Of a DNA stretch of 18,295 nt, positions 7,373 to 15,393 are shown piece after piece. Below the pieces are notes generated by a model that did no database searches, was not told where the DNA came from, and saw nothing but the letters and a program-made list of their open reading frames with translations. Position 1 is the stretch's first letter; each line of letters opens with the position of its first letter. This DNA comes from JBCCYM01 sp039190005 (GTDB taxonomy: Bacteria; Pseudomonadota; Gammaproteobacteria; UBA12402), in contig JBCCYM010000038.1 of NCBI GenBank assembly GCA_039190005.1, positions 1 to 18,295 of the forward strand, in the 5' to 3' direction. The translations under genes were made by a program, and so were the position numbers.

Positions 7373-7406
7373 AAAGGTCACAAATCTTGTATTTGTGACC
7401 TTTTTT
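7373..7406 (+). terminator. rho-independent terminator of the H1-like gene
   Basis: A 13-bp perfect stem AAAGGTCACAAAT (7373-7385) with ATTTGTGACCTTT (7391-7403) and loop CTTGT is followed by a run of T (7401-7406). It lies 18 nt after the H1-like stop codon. On the other strand the stem is followed by a weaker T-rich run, so it could also serve the convergent DUF1841 gene, whose stop codon is at its edge. Confidence 0.85.
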
Positions 7407-7836
7407 ATGGATTCAAGAGTAAGTTTTTTAGTCTCTTTTCATAGACATCAGGATCATAGTTTCCTGATTCCGCCGCTTCAGACAACGCCTCAAGCAAACA
7501 TTGCATTAATACATGCTCAGCTTCATGTTCACTGTGTTTACCGCAAAGCTGTTTAAATACGTTATCGAGACACGCTGGTTGTTTCATCTGTAATTGATCT
7601 TGTATTGCCAAATGTAGTCCCAAATGGAGAAAAGGATTTGCTTCATCCGACATGGCGGAATATGTTTTGCTTAAATACCGTTCGGGATTTTCTAATATTT
7701 GGTGATACTCAGGATGTTTAAGACTCACCGCGACAATTTGTTGCTCAAGATCAGTCAGTATTTGCCCTTGCTGATATTTTTCCCAAGCGACAAAAAAACA
7801 ACGGCGCATTTCAATTGGATCATGACTAAATAACAT
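7405..7836 (-). CDS. DUF1841 family protein
   Basis: The 143-residue soluble protein matches the DUF1841 family of proteobacteria: RRCFFVAWEKYQQGQILTDLEQQIVAVSLKHPEYHQIL near the N-terminus, ANPFLHLGLHLAIQDQLQMKQP in the middle, and HEAEHVLMQCLLEALSEA near the C-terminus. It has several conserved histidines but no signal peptide and no membrane segment. The biochemical role of the family is not known to me. Its ATG lies inside the end of nth (11-nt overlap), so it is translated from the same message as nth and probably coupled to it. Its stop abuts the terminator of the convergent histone-like gene. Confidence 0.85.
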   Translation of the reverse strand: MLFSHDPIEMRRCFFVAWEKYQQGQILTDLEQQIVAVSLKHPEYHQILENPERYLSKTYSAMSDEANPFLHLGLHLAIQDQLQMKQPACLDNVFKQLCGKHSEHEAEHVLMQCLLEALSEAAESGNYDPDVYEKRLKNLLLNP

Positions 7837-8497
7837 TGTTAGTTTCTCTTTTTATATGTTTATAGTAAACACACAAATCATTAATACAACAATTCTCACA
7901 TAAAGGCTTACGCGCTTTACAGACATAACGACCATGTAAGATGAGCCAATGGTGGGCGTCATGTTGGAATTTTTTAGGAACAACCTCAAGCAAGCCCCGT
8001 TCAACAGCCAACACATTTTTACCCGGCGCGATACCGGTACGGTTCGCGACGCGAAAAATATGCGTATCCACCGCTATGGTTGGATGACCAAAAGCGGTAT
8101 TTAAAACCACGCTGGCTGTTTTACGACCAACCCCAGGCAATGCTTCCAATGCCGCTCTATCTTCAGGCACTTCACCTTGATGTTTTTCAATCAGCTGCTT
8201 ACAAGTCGCAATGATGTTTTTAGCTTTAGCGTTATAAAGCCCAATGGTTTTGATATATTTTTTTAGTCCAGTTTCTTTTAAAGCGCGTATTTTTTCCGGG
8301 GTATTGGCGATGGCGTACAGTTTTTGGGTGGCTTTATTCACACTGACATCGGTAGCTTGGGCGGATAAAATGACTGCGATCAGCAATTCAAAAGGATTAT
8401 TGAATCTTAATTCAGTGGTGGGATTCGGTCTTTCTTTTTTAAGCCTAACAAAGATTTTCTCAATTGTTGTTTTGCGATTATTTGGTCGTTTGTCCAT
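7826..8497 (-). CDS. nth: endonuclease III Nth
   Basis: Nth is the base-excision-repair glycosylase/AP lyase for oxidised pyrimidines. The 223-residue protein has the helix-hairpin-helix LPGVGRKTASVVLN with the catalytic Lys126 and the catalytic Asp144 in IAVDTHIFRV. Four cysteines (193, 200, 203, 209) with C-x6-C-x2-C-x5-C spacing bind the [4Fe-4S] cluster. An extra Cys204 sits next to Cys203. The chain extends about 14 residues past the last cluster cysteine (E. coli Nth is 211 residues). The start overlaps the end of the rnfB-like gene by 20 nt and its end overlaps DUF1841 by 11 nt, so the three genes form one tightly coupled unit. Confidence 0.96.
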   Translation of the reverse strand: MDKRPNNRKTTIEKIFVRLKKERPNPTTELRFNNPFELLIAVILSAQATDVSVNKATQKLYAIANTPEKIRALKETGLKKYIKTIGLYNAKAKNIIATCKQLIEKHQGEVPEDRAALEALPGVGRKTASVVLNTAFGHPTIAVDTHIFRVANRTGIAPGKNVLAVERGLLEVVPKKFQHDAHHWLILHGRYVCKARKPLCENCCINDLCVYYKHIKRETNNVI

Positions 8498-9137
8498 CAG
8501 TATTTTTGGTTTTATGGCGTTGCACGGCAGCCATCACAGCCGCTTTTCTGGCACTAATATCATCCTGTTTACTGGCTAATTTCTTATAGGCCGCTTTTGC
8601 CCGTTGATGTTTGTAGTGTAATTTTTCACTTTCCTTAGCTAAACGTTTATTGCGATTTTCATAGCGCATTCGGTAATACTTCGATTTTTTCTCTGCTTGT
8701 TCATGGTTGATTTCATTTGTTTGGGCAACAACAATCATATCAATACAATCAACAGGACACGGACTAACACATAATTCACAACCGGTACACTCGGATTTAA
8801 GCACAGTATGCATTTGTTTAGAATCACCGATGATGGCATCAACCGGACAGGCACTGATACATTTGGTGCAACCAATACATTCATCTTCACGGATACTGGC
8901 CAACATCACCGGTTTTTCCTTTTCCCGCATCTCAGCAATATAAGGATGGGCGTCCTGACCGGTAATCTCTGCCAGTTTTAATAAGCCACGCACACCACCT
9001 GGTGGGCAGCGATTAATTGCCGCTTCGCCATTAACAATGGCTTCGGCATAAGGTCGACAACCCTTGTAATCACATAAACCGCATTGCGTTTGCGGCAGAA
9101 CACTGTTGATCTGTTCAAGGTCAGGGGATAATTTCAT
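8478..9137 (-). CDS. rnfB: RnfB/RsxB-like iron-sulfur protein without membrane anchor
   Basis: RnfB is the polyferredoxin subunit of the Rnf/Rsx electron-transport complex. This 219-residue version keeps the 4Fe-4S domain (C19-x2-C22-x4-C27-x16-C44, in QCGLCDYKGCRPYAEAI...CPPGG) and two ferredoxin motifs (C87, C90, C93, C97 and C117, C120, C123, C127). It lacks the N-terminal membrane helix normal for RnfB and starts directly at SPDLEQINSVLPQ. From about residue 145 the tail is a long, highly charged helical stretch with no cysteines. No other rnf/rsx gene is present, so it is a stand-alone soluble ferredoxin. It overlaps nth, itself a [4Fe-4S] protein, suggesting but not proving a link to cluster redox state or maturation. 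No clear Shine-Dalgarno was seen. Confidence 0.88.
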   Translation of the reverse strand: MKLSPDLEQINSVLPQTQCGLCDYKGCRPYAEAIVNGEAAINRCPPGGVRGLLKLAEITGQDAHPYIAEMREKEKPVMLASIREDECIGCTKCISACPVDAIIGDSKQMHTVLKSECTGCELCVSPCPVDCIDMIVVAQTNEINHEQAEKKSKYYRMRYENRNKRLAKESEKLHYKHQRAKAAYKKLASKQDDISARKAAVMAAVQRHKTKNTDGQTTK

Positions 9138-9160
9138 ATATTATTACAAATTTTTCATGT

Positions 9161-9218
9161 TGGAGAAAAATAGTTATGCCTGTAGTTTTTTCTCTGGATT
9201 CCCGCCTACGCGGGAATG
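9161..9218. repeat. palindromic repeat, short relative of the glpD-upstream element
   Basis: On the plus strand GGAGAAAAATAGTTATGCC runs into TGTAGTTTTTTCTC and GATT, matching 4744-4782 at about 34 of 39 positions. It is followed by an 8-bp stem ATTCCCGC-CTAC-GCGGGAAT (9198-9217). The CCCTTCGACAAGCTCAGGG arms of the larger element are absent. It lies between the metG stop (9230) and the rnfB-like start (9137), so both hairpins would form in a metG-rnfB transcript and could stop or stabilise it. Confidence 0.65.
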
Positions 9219-9229
9219 ACTGCTCGAGA

Positions 9230-11251
9230 TTATTTAACAATATCACCCGCGTTAGCGCCATTATCTGGTGATAATACAAAACTGGATTGACCATTTCCGG
9301 CAGCCAAAATCATACCTTCGGAAAGACCAAAGCGCATTTTTCTTGGTTTCAAATTGGCAACAAAAATGATCTGTTTATCCTGTAAATCTTCCGGACGATA
9401 AGACCCTTTAATACCGGCAAACACCTGTTTTTTAATGCCTTCACCGACATCGAGTGTGATACGCAATAATTTATCAGCGCCCTCTACCTGTTCAGCCGAG
9501 ATAATTTTGGCCACGCGCAAATCAACTTTAGCAAAATCATCAATGGTAATTTCTGGTTTAAACGGCGATTCAACTTGCTGTGTCTTGGTTTCAGTAAGCG
9601 ATGATTTTTCATTTTCTAGCATCATGTTGATCTCCTGTGGTTGAATGCGCTGTAATAGCGGTGTAAAACGATTAATTCGGTGTTCGCCAAGAAATACACC
9701 ACTATCTTGCCACTGTAATGGTTCAATATTTAAAAACCGCTCAGCGTCTTGTACTAATGTCGGCACAACTGGTTTTAAATAAACCATGAGCACCTTAAAC
9801 AAATTGATACCCATAGTACAAACAGCATGCACTCGCGCGTGATTTTTTTCATCTTTAATCAATTGCCACGGCGCTTGCTCAGAAATATATTGATTGGCGA
9901 TATCGGCAAGTGTCATCACTTCACGCATGGTTTTAGCATACTCAAACTGTTCATAATGTGCCGCGATGGATGCGGCGCTATCAGTGAACTGCCGCCATAA
10001 CGCTTTTTCACCGCATTCAGCCGCCAAGGTATTATTGAAATGACTGTGCATAAAGCCGGCACAGCGACTGGCAATATTCACTAATTTACCGACCAAATCA
10101 GCATTGACACGCGCGCGGAAATCATCAAGGTTTAAATCAATATCTTCAATACTGCTATTAAGTTTAGCGGCAAAATAATAACGCAGATAATCGGGTTTGA
10201 AATGTTTAAGATAGCTTTTTACTTTAATGAATGTGCCCCGTGATTTGGACATCTTCTCACCATTGACCGTCAAAAAGCCATGCACACAAACCGCGGTCGG
10301 CGTGCGCAGCTTAGCGGCCATCAGCATCGCCGGCCAAAATAAACTGTGGAAATACATCACATCTTTACCAATAAAATGGTATAGCTCGGTATCCGTATCG
10401 GGTCGCCAATAGGCGTCAAAGTCTATTTCAGGATGGTCTTGACAGAAATTTTGCAAGCTAGCCATATACCCTATCGGCGCGTCAAACCAGACATAAAAAT
10501 ATTTGCCTGGCGCATCAGGTATTTCAAAGCCAAAATAAGGTTTATCTCGGGAAATATTCCAGTGTCGTAATCCTTGTTGAAACCATTCATCCATTTTTCT
10601 AGTGACTTGTGGCTGTAAATGATGACCTTCTTGCATCCATTTTTTCAACGCGGCTTCATAACGCGGCAGTTCAAAAAAATAATGCTCCGAAGTACGCACA
10701 ACAGGCATTGTGCCTGAAACCACGGAGACTGGATTTATAAGTTCCGTCGGGGTATAGGTGGCGCCACAAACTTCACAACCATCACCGTATTGATCCATCG
10801 CGCCACATTTAGGACATTGACCTTTAACAAAACGATCAGGCAGAAACATTTGTTTTTCGGCGTCAAAAGCTTGCTCAATGGTATGCTTACTGATATCGCC
10901 GTTGTCTTGCAAGCGACGGTAGATCATTTCCGATAAAGCTTTATTTTCTGGCGAATGACTGGTATAAAAATTATCAAAGCTGATATTAAACGCGGCAAAA
11001 TCAGCCATATGCTGTTGGCGCACTTTTTCAACCAATTCAATGGGTTTCATATTCTGCTTTTCGGCGCTAATCATCACCGGCGTGCCATGACAATCACTGC
11101 CACAGATGTATAAACAGCGATGCCCCTGCATTCTTTGAAATCGAGCCCAGATATCTGTTTGTATATGTTCAATCATATGACCAAGGTGTAGATCACCATT
11201 GGCATACAGCAATGAACAAGTAACCATCATTGAACGTGTTTTTTTCGACAT
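9230..11251 (-). CDS. metG: methionyl-tRNA synthetase MetG
   Basis: MetG charges tRNA-Met and initiator tRNA with methionine. The 673-residue protein matches the E. coli length (about 677). The class I motifs are present: HLGH at 22-25 and KMSKS at 333-337. A zinc knuckle with Cys146, 149, 159 and 162 (CPKCG...CEVCG) marks the MetG1 type. After the anticodon-binding helical domain, the C-terminal part from about 565 (ITIDDFAKVDLRVAKI...GADKLLRITLDVG...GLSEGMILAA) is the EMAP/Trbp111-like tRNA-binding and dimerisation domain, joined by a Glu/Gln-rich linker. It lies about 92 nt upstream of the rnfB-like gene with a palindromic repeat between, and is divergent from the trehalase gene. Confidence 0.98.
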   Translation of the reverse strand: MSKKTRSMMVTCSLLYANGDLHLGHMIEHIQTDIWARFQRMQGHRCLYICGSDCHGTPVMISAEKQNMKPIELVEKVRQQHMADFAAFNISFDNFYTSHSPENKALSEMIYRRLQDNGDISKHTIEQAFDAEKQMFLPDRFVKGQCPKCGAMDQYGDGCEVCGATYTPTELINPVSVVSGTMPVVRTSEHYFFELPRYEAALKKWMQEGHHLQPQVTRKMDEWFQQGLRHWNISRDKPYFGFEIPDAPGKYFYVWFDAPIGYMASLQNFCQDHPEIDFDAYWRPDTDTELYHFIGKDVMYFHSLFWPAMLMAAKLRTPTAVCVHGFLTVNGEKMSKSRGTFIKVKSYLKHFKPDYLRYYFAAKLNSSIEDIDLNLDDFRARVNADLVGKLVNIASRCAGFMHSHFNNTLAAECGEKALWRQFTDSAASIAAHYEQFEYAKTMREVMTLADIANQYISEQAPWQLIKDEKNHARVHAVCTMGINLFKVLMVYLKPVVPTLVQDAERFLNIEPLQWQDSGVFLGEHRINRFTPLLQRIQPQEINMMLENEKSSLTETKTQQVESPFKPEITIDDFAKVDLRVAKIISAEQVEGADKLLRITLDVGEGIKKQVFAGIKGSYRPEDLQDKQIIFVANLKPRKMRFGLSEGMILAAGNGQSSFVLSPDNGANAGDIVK

Positions 11252-11381
11252 AACCGGCTTATTTTACTACAGTAATGACAAGAATGATAGTTATTACAAT
11301 CTTTTAGGTTAAACTAATCAGTTAAGCAACAAAAACTTGACAAAAAAGAAATCCTAAATCATCCTAATTTTATTTAATGCC

Positions 11382-13463
11382 ATGAGTAAAAGCAAACAAA
11401 TCAGATACGCATTTAGCGCCATATGTTTTATAAGCCTGTGTTATATTTTTGACGTGACGTTCGCTATCACGCCCACAAACACACAGTTTATCATTACCGG
11501 CGACATGAATAATAATAAAAGCCTTGTTATTACCCTCAACAAAGCATTAGCGCCGATTTTATCAAGCTGCCTCAAACCCGCTTTAGACCAACATCAACAG
11601 AGCATGAGTCAATACCAGTTTGAACGTGACTGTGTTATCCCTTATATCAATGGCGCATGGCTAGATAAAAAAATGTTTTTACGCACCAACGCGATGCTTG
11701 CTCAAGCGGCGGAAGACAAACTTATAAAACATCCCAAAGGGCAAGCTTTCCCCATTTTTTATCCCGCTGTTTTACGCCCGCTACTTGAAAAATCATTAAC
11801 GCGAAAAGTAAAACAAAGTAGTGCTAATGTTATTGTTAAACCACTGCCCTCGCCATTGCCTAAACCCTCACTCTCGCCAAACAGCCTGTACAATAACATT
11901 GGTTTACTTTATCTACCCAATGCTTATGTTGTGCCTGGCGATATGTTTAATGAGATGTATGGCTGGGATAGTTTTTTCATTGTCAAAGGTTTGCTCGCTA
12001 GTGCCAATTATATTCTGACGCGCCCTCACAGTGTTGTATGGTCAGCGAGTGACAAACAGTTGGTTCACCTATCCGATAACAACAAATCACCTTATTACTA
12101 TTACGCTTACGTTGAAAAACTGTTCCAAATTGCTAAAGGGATGGTCGATAATCACATCTTTGAAATTGATTTCTACGGTGGTTTCATCCTCAATGCCAAC
12201 CGAACCTACTACCTGACTCGCTCGCAACCACCATTGTTCACCGAAGAAGCGCTAGCCGTCTATCATTTTGCCACGCGGGATAACATGCCTTACGACGAAA
12301 CTTTGGCGCCTTTTTTAAAACAGATTAACAATAAATTTACCCAGCCAGTTGATTATAAAACCTGGCTAAAACAGGAAGTGCTACCAGCAGGTATTCGTTA
12401 TTATCGCTTCTGGACTGATCCCACGGATACAATCTTTGCGGAAAAAAGTAATCCTCGTGTGGTGACGACACGCGATGCTGCTGGAAAATCATTTACGGTT
12501 TATCGTTTTTATACCGATGGTGTTGGACCCGCGCCAGAAGTCGCTCGCAGCACCCAACCACAAAATGTCGCGCTCTACCAACAAGCTGGTGAATATTTTG
12601 CCAAACACCCGCAACAAAACTTAGATAACTGGTTTTATAACCCCAAACATCGCTGCAAAGGTTTACAGGTTCATCAAAACTGCGGTGACGCTCAATTCGG
12701 TCTCACCCAGCATTTTTACGCGTCTGACCGAGCCATTCGCGAATCAGGATTTGATCTTTCCAGTCGTTTTGGCAAAGTTGGGCAATTGGCCACCGCCTAC
12801 GCGCCAATCAGTTTAAATGTCCTGATTTATCAAATGGGAAATGAGTTGAATACAATCGCATCGATCACAAATAGCACGCCTCCAGTCAAAACAACAGTAC
12901 TGCAACAACAAAAAGAAACCATCAACCATTTTTTTGTCAATGCCAAAGGTCAGTACAGTGATCGGCTTGTGATAAAATTACCGATAAAATCATCACCATC
13001 AACCTATCTTTACGCGACCAACTTCTATCCATTGTGGTCCTCGGCGCTGACCACAGCATCCATGACAAATACAATGATCCATGCCGGTCTAGAACAACAT
13101 CATGTCGGTGACAGAGATACAAGTCTACTGCCGAATGGCAAACAAGCTCAGTTTGGCATTCCAACAAGCTTAACATCATCGCTAATGCAGTGGGACTATC
13201 CTTACGCTTGGGCGCCGATCCAATATTTCATTGGCCAAGGCTTAAAAAATCAGCATCGTCCGCAATTAGCTTATCGAGTGATGCAAGATTGGTTAAATGC
13301 CGGTGATGTTTTCTTTAGCCAGACTGGTGACTTCATTGAAAAATACGTCAGCTACGACGCTCTCGCAGATAAACGTATAAAATATGGTTATGCCCAAGCG
13401 CAAAAAGGATTTGGTTGGACCAATGCGGTCTATATGCAATTTTATAATCAGCTGTATGGATAA
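11382..13463 (+). CDS. treA: divergent GH37 trehalase, exported
   Basis: The product (693 residues; E. coli TreA has 565) has an N-terminal export signal (basic start, hydrophobic residues about 9-28) and GH37 hallmarks. These are VPGDMFNEMYGWDSF (184-198), NANRTYYLTRSQPPLF (271-286), ESGFDLSSRF with the expected catalytic acid Asp458, QWDYPYAWAP (603-612), FIEKY with the expected base Glu653, and a C-terminal QKGFGWTNAVYMQF. It should hydrolyse trehalose in the periplasm. Oddities: signature 1 normally reads PGGRF but here is PGDMF, so its arginine is Met188. The usual RPES segment appears as APEV (384-387). About 60 extra residues precede the catalytic Asp. The substrate may therefore differ. 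No Shine-Dalgarno precedes the ATG; a TTGACA lies at 11337-11342 without a good -10. Confidence 0.85.
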   Translation: MSKSKQIRYAFSAICFISLCYIFDVTFAITPTNTQFIITGDMNNNKSLVITLNKALAPILSSCLKPALDQHQQSMSQYQFERDCVIPYINGAWLDKKMFLRTNAMLAQAAEDKLIKHPKGQAFPIFYPAVLRPLLEKSLTRKVKQSSANVIVKPLPSPLPKPSLSPNSLYNNIGLLYLPNAYVVPGDMFNEMYGWDSFFIVKGLLASANYILTRPHSVVWSASDKQLVHLSDNNKSPYYYYAYVEKLFQIAKGMVDNHIFEIDFYGGFILNANRTYYLTRSQPPLFTEEALAVYHFATRDNMPYDETLAPFLKQINNKFTQPVDYKTWLKQEVLPAGIRYYRFWTDPTDTIFAEKSNPRVVTTRDAAGKSFTVYRFYTDGVGPAPEVARSTQPQNVALYQQAGEYFAKHPQQNLDNWFYNPKHRCKGLQVHQNCGDAQFGLTQHFYASDRAIRESGFDLSSRFGKVGQLATAYAPISLNVLIYQMGNELNTIASITNSTPPVKTTVLQQQKETINHFFVNAKGQYSDRLVIKLPIKSSPSTYLYATNFYPLWSSALTTASMTNTMIHAGLEQHHVGDRDTSLLPNGKQAQFGIPTSLTSSLMQWDYPYAWAPIQYFIGQGLKNQHRPQLAYRVMQDWLNAGDVFFSQTGDFIEKYVSYDALADKRIKYGYAQAQKGFGWTNAVYMQFYNQLYG

Positions 13464-13474
13464 GATCAATAACG

Positions 13475-13500
13475 CGGTCACAAGCGACTGAGATTGTTTT
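13475..13500. repeat. short dispersed repeat CGGTCACAAG box, copy 2
   Basis: CGGTCACAAGCGACTGAG followed by ATTGTTTT matches the box at 4531-4560, with T to C and G to T changes that break the small palindrome seen there. It lies 12 nt after the trehalase stop codon. Confidence 0.4.
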
Positions 13501-13584
13501 CTTTTGCACTACCGCTCTTTAGATTTTCCATCACTTCTTGACTCGCCCACTCGCGGGAGAGATTTTTTACTTTAAACCCAAATG

Positions 13585-13687
13585 GTCCCTGAGCCTGCTC
13601 GCCCTGAGCCTGTCGAAGGGTCGAAGGGTGGTCCCTGAGCCTGCTCGCCCTGAGCTTGCTAGCCCTGAGCTTGTCGAAGGGTCGAAA
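13585..13687. repeat. tandem cluster of CCCTGAGCYTG / GTCGAAGGG palindromic repeats
   Basis: Two direct units start with GGTCCCTGAGCCTGCTCG (13585 and 13630). Inside them CCCTGAGCCTG or CCCTGAGCTTG occurs five times (starting about 13588, 13603, 13633, 13648 and 13663), and GTCGAAGGG twice. CCCTGAGCTTGTCGAAGGG is the same arm that forms the glpD-upstream palindrome at 4716-4804. The 15-bp internal periodicity suggests slippage or repeated insertion. Confidence 0.75.
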
Positions 13688-13838
13688 AATCAAAGGAATC
13701 ACATTTTGTCAACCACCGCGGTTTTTTCAGAATTTAGTTGCAACATTTATAGCATTCTGCCATTATTGCGCTGTCCCATTAATCCATTTCCCTCTTTACC
13801 AATTTTTTAATCAACCTTATTAAAACAAGGAGTTTTCC

Positions 13839-15338
13839 ATGTCTCTAGCTATCACCTATAGCCGCGCCAACTGTGGTATTCACGCCCATCTTGTAACAGT
13901 AGAAGCACATATTTCCGGCGGATTACCACGCATATCAATTGTCGGCTTGCCGGAAACCGCAGTAAAAGAAAGCAAAGATCGGGTACGCAGTGCTTTACTC
14001 AATATGAAATTTAATTTTCCGCCCAGTCGTCTTACTATTAATTTAGCGCCGGCAGATTTACCCAAAGATGGCGCGCGCTTTGATTTAGCCATGGCGCTCA
14101 GTATTCTCGCGGCAACCGCGCAAATTCCCATGACTACATTAGAAGATTATGAGTTTATTGGTGAGTTGGCATTATCTGGTCAGTTACGGCAAGTCAAAGG
14201 TATCTTGCCGGTAGCCTTGGCTTGTAAAAATCGCGGCAAGAAACTTATTCTACCGTGGCAAAATGCCGCCGAAGCAAGTCTGGTGAGTGATTTGGATATT
14301 CTGCCAAGCAAACATTTTCTTGATGTTTGCGCGCATTTAACCGGCGCGACACCATTATCATCTTTCCAAAATAATTCGCGCGTAGATAGCCCCATTCATA
14401 GGCTTGATTTAGCCGACATACAAGGACAACAACAAGCGAAACGCGCGCTGGAAATTGCCGCCGCGGGTAACCATAGTCTGCTTTTGGTTGGACCGCCAGG
14501 CACCGGCAAAACCATGCTTGCCAGTCGTTTGCCTGGTCTATTACCAGCAATGAGTGAAAAAGAAGCACTGGAAACCGCGGCAATCAGATCAGTTAGTCAC
14601 AATGATTTTAATAGCCATTCATGGGCGAGGCGACCTTTTCGTAGCCCTCATCACAGTGCTTCGGCGGCCGCGTTGATTGGCGGTGGTAGTTTGCCACGTC
14701 CAGGGGAAATTTCACTGGCACACAATGGTGTTTTATTTCTTGATGAATTGCCGGAATTCAGTCGCAGCGTTCTGGAAACGCTGCGGGCGCCCTTAGAATC
14801 GGGCAAAGTTATTATCTCGCGCGCCTCCCAGCAAGCCGAATTTCCGGCAAAGTTTCAACTGATTGCCGCCATGAATCCTTGTCCTTGTGGTTATCTTAAT
14901 GATCCCGAACATAACTGTCGTTGCACACCGGAACAAATCAGTCGTTATCATCATAAAGTTTCCGGGCCAATGTTAGATCGCATTGACATGCATGTGCAAA
15001 TGACACGGATTCCAATCAACTTGCTTACCAGCTCACAGCCACCATGTGAAACAACTGACATTGTACGACAACACGTCGTTGACGCGCAAAAAATACAATT
15101 GCAACGCGCCAATAAAACCAACGCGCAATTAACATCCTCCGAACTAAAAAAATATTGTCAGCTAAAATCTGAACAGCAGCAACTTTTAACAAGCGCTGCC
15201 AAAAAACTCAAGCTCAGTGCCAGAGCCTATCATCGCGTGCTTAAAGTCGCTCGAACGATAGCGGATATTCATGGCAAAAAAGATTTAAGCTCAGAACATA
15301 TTAGCGAAGCCTTGAGTTATCGCGTGCGACAATATTAA
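13839..15338 (+). CDS. comM: YifB/ComM family Mg-chelatase-like AAA+ ATPase
   Basis: ComM is a ring-forming AAA+ helicase that promotes branch migration of incoming DNA during natural transformation; the family is also annotated YifB. The 499-residue protein has the N-terminal ChlI-like domain (ANCGIHAHLVTVEAHISGGLPRISIVGLPETAVKESKDRVRSAL). The AAA+ core carries Walker A GPPGTGKT near residue 218, the FRSPHHSASAAALIGGG stretch, Walker B GVLFLDELPEF near 303, and AAMNPCPCGY with the C-rich NCRCTPEQ insert. A C-terminal helical domain ends in HISEALSYRVRQY. Length fits the family. A strong AAGGAG (13827-13832) precedes the ATG. The gene stands alone between the repeat-rich gap and the rpn gene, and its presence alone does not prove competence. 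Confidence 0.96.
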   Translation: MSLAITYSRANCGIHAHLVTVEAHISGGLPRISIVGLPETAVKESKDRVRSALLNMKFNFPPSRLTINLAPADLPKDGARFDLAMALSILAATAQIPMTTLEDYEFIGELALSGQLRQVKGILPVALACKNRGKKLILPWQNAAEASLVSDLDILPSKHFLDVCAHLTGATPLSSFQNNSRVDSPIHRLDLADIQGQQQAKRALEIAAAGNHSLLLVGPPGTGKTMLASRLPGLLPAMSEKEALETAAIRSVSHNDFNSHSWARRPFRSPHHSASAAALIGGGSLPRPGEISLAHNGVLFLDELPEFSRSVLETLRAPLESGKVIISRASQQAEFPAKFQLIAAMNPCPCGYLNDPEHNCRCTPEQISRYHHKVSGPMLDRIDMHVQMTRIPINLLTSSQPPCETTDIVRQHVVDAQKIQLQRANKTNAQLTSSELKKYCQLKSEQQQLLTSAAKKLKLSARAYHRVLKVARTIADIHGKKDLSSEHISEALSYRVRQY

Positions 15339-15393
15339 AGCATAGCGTGTACCTTTATCTAAATAAAAAAAATGAAAAGAGAGTAAAAAGAAA

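Larger units (their letters stand above)
13464..13838. other. repeat-rich intergenic region between trehalase and comM
   Basis: No gene is supported here. It holds, in order, a copy of the CGGTCACAAG box (13475-13500), a partial GAGATTTTTTACTTTAAA copy (13559-13576), the CCCTGAGC tandem cluster (13585-13687), and about 150 nt without features. The comM Shine-Dalgarno AAGGAG follows at 13827-13832. ORFs in the cluster on both strands have the low-complexity composition of translated repeat. Confidence 0.6.

Noticed and set aside
12937..13179. 80-residue minus-strand ORF within the trehalase gene
   Set aside because: It lies opposite the well-conserved GH37 coding region, with no start signals.
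13585..13687. CRISPR-like array
   Set aside because: The units are short, unequal and directly adjacent, without unique spacers or cas genes; they are palindromic intergenic repeats.
13478..13702. Minus-strand ORF reading RPFDKLRAS...TLRQAQG
   Set aside because: It is the translated palindromic repeat CCCTTCGACAAGCTCAGGG; such ORFs are a familiar artefact of these repeats.
13538..13810. Plus-strand ORF reading LALSLSKGRR...ASPELVEGS
   Set aside because: It is the other strand of the same repeat cluster, with no ribosome binding site and no family resemblance.
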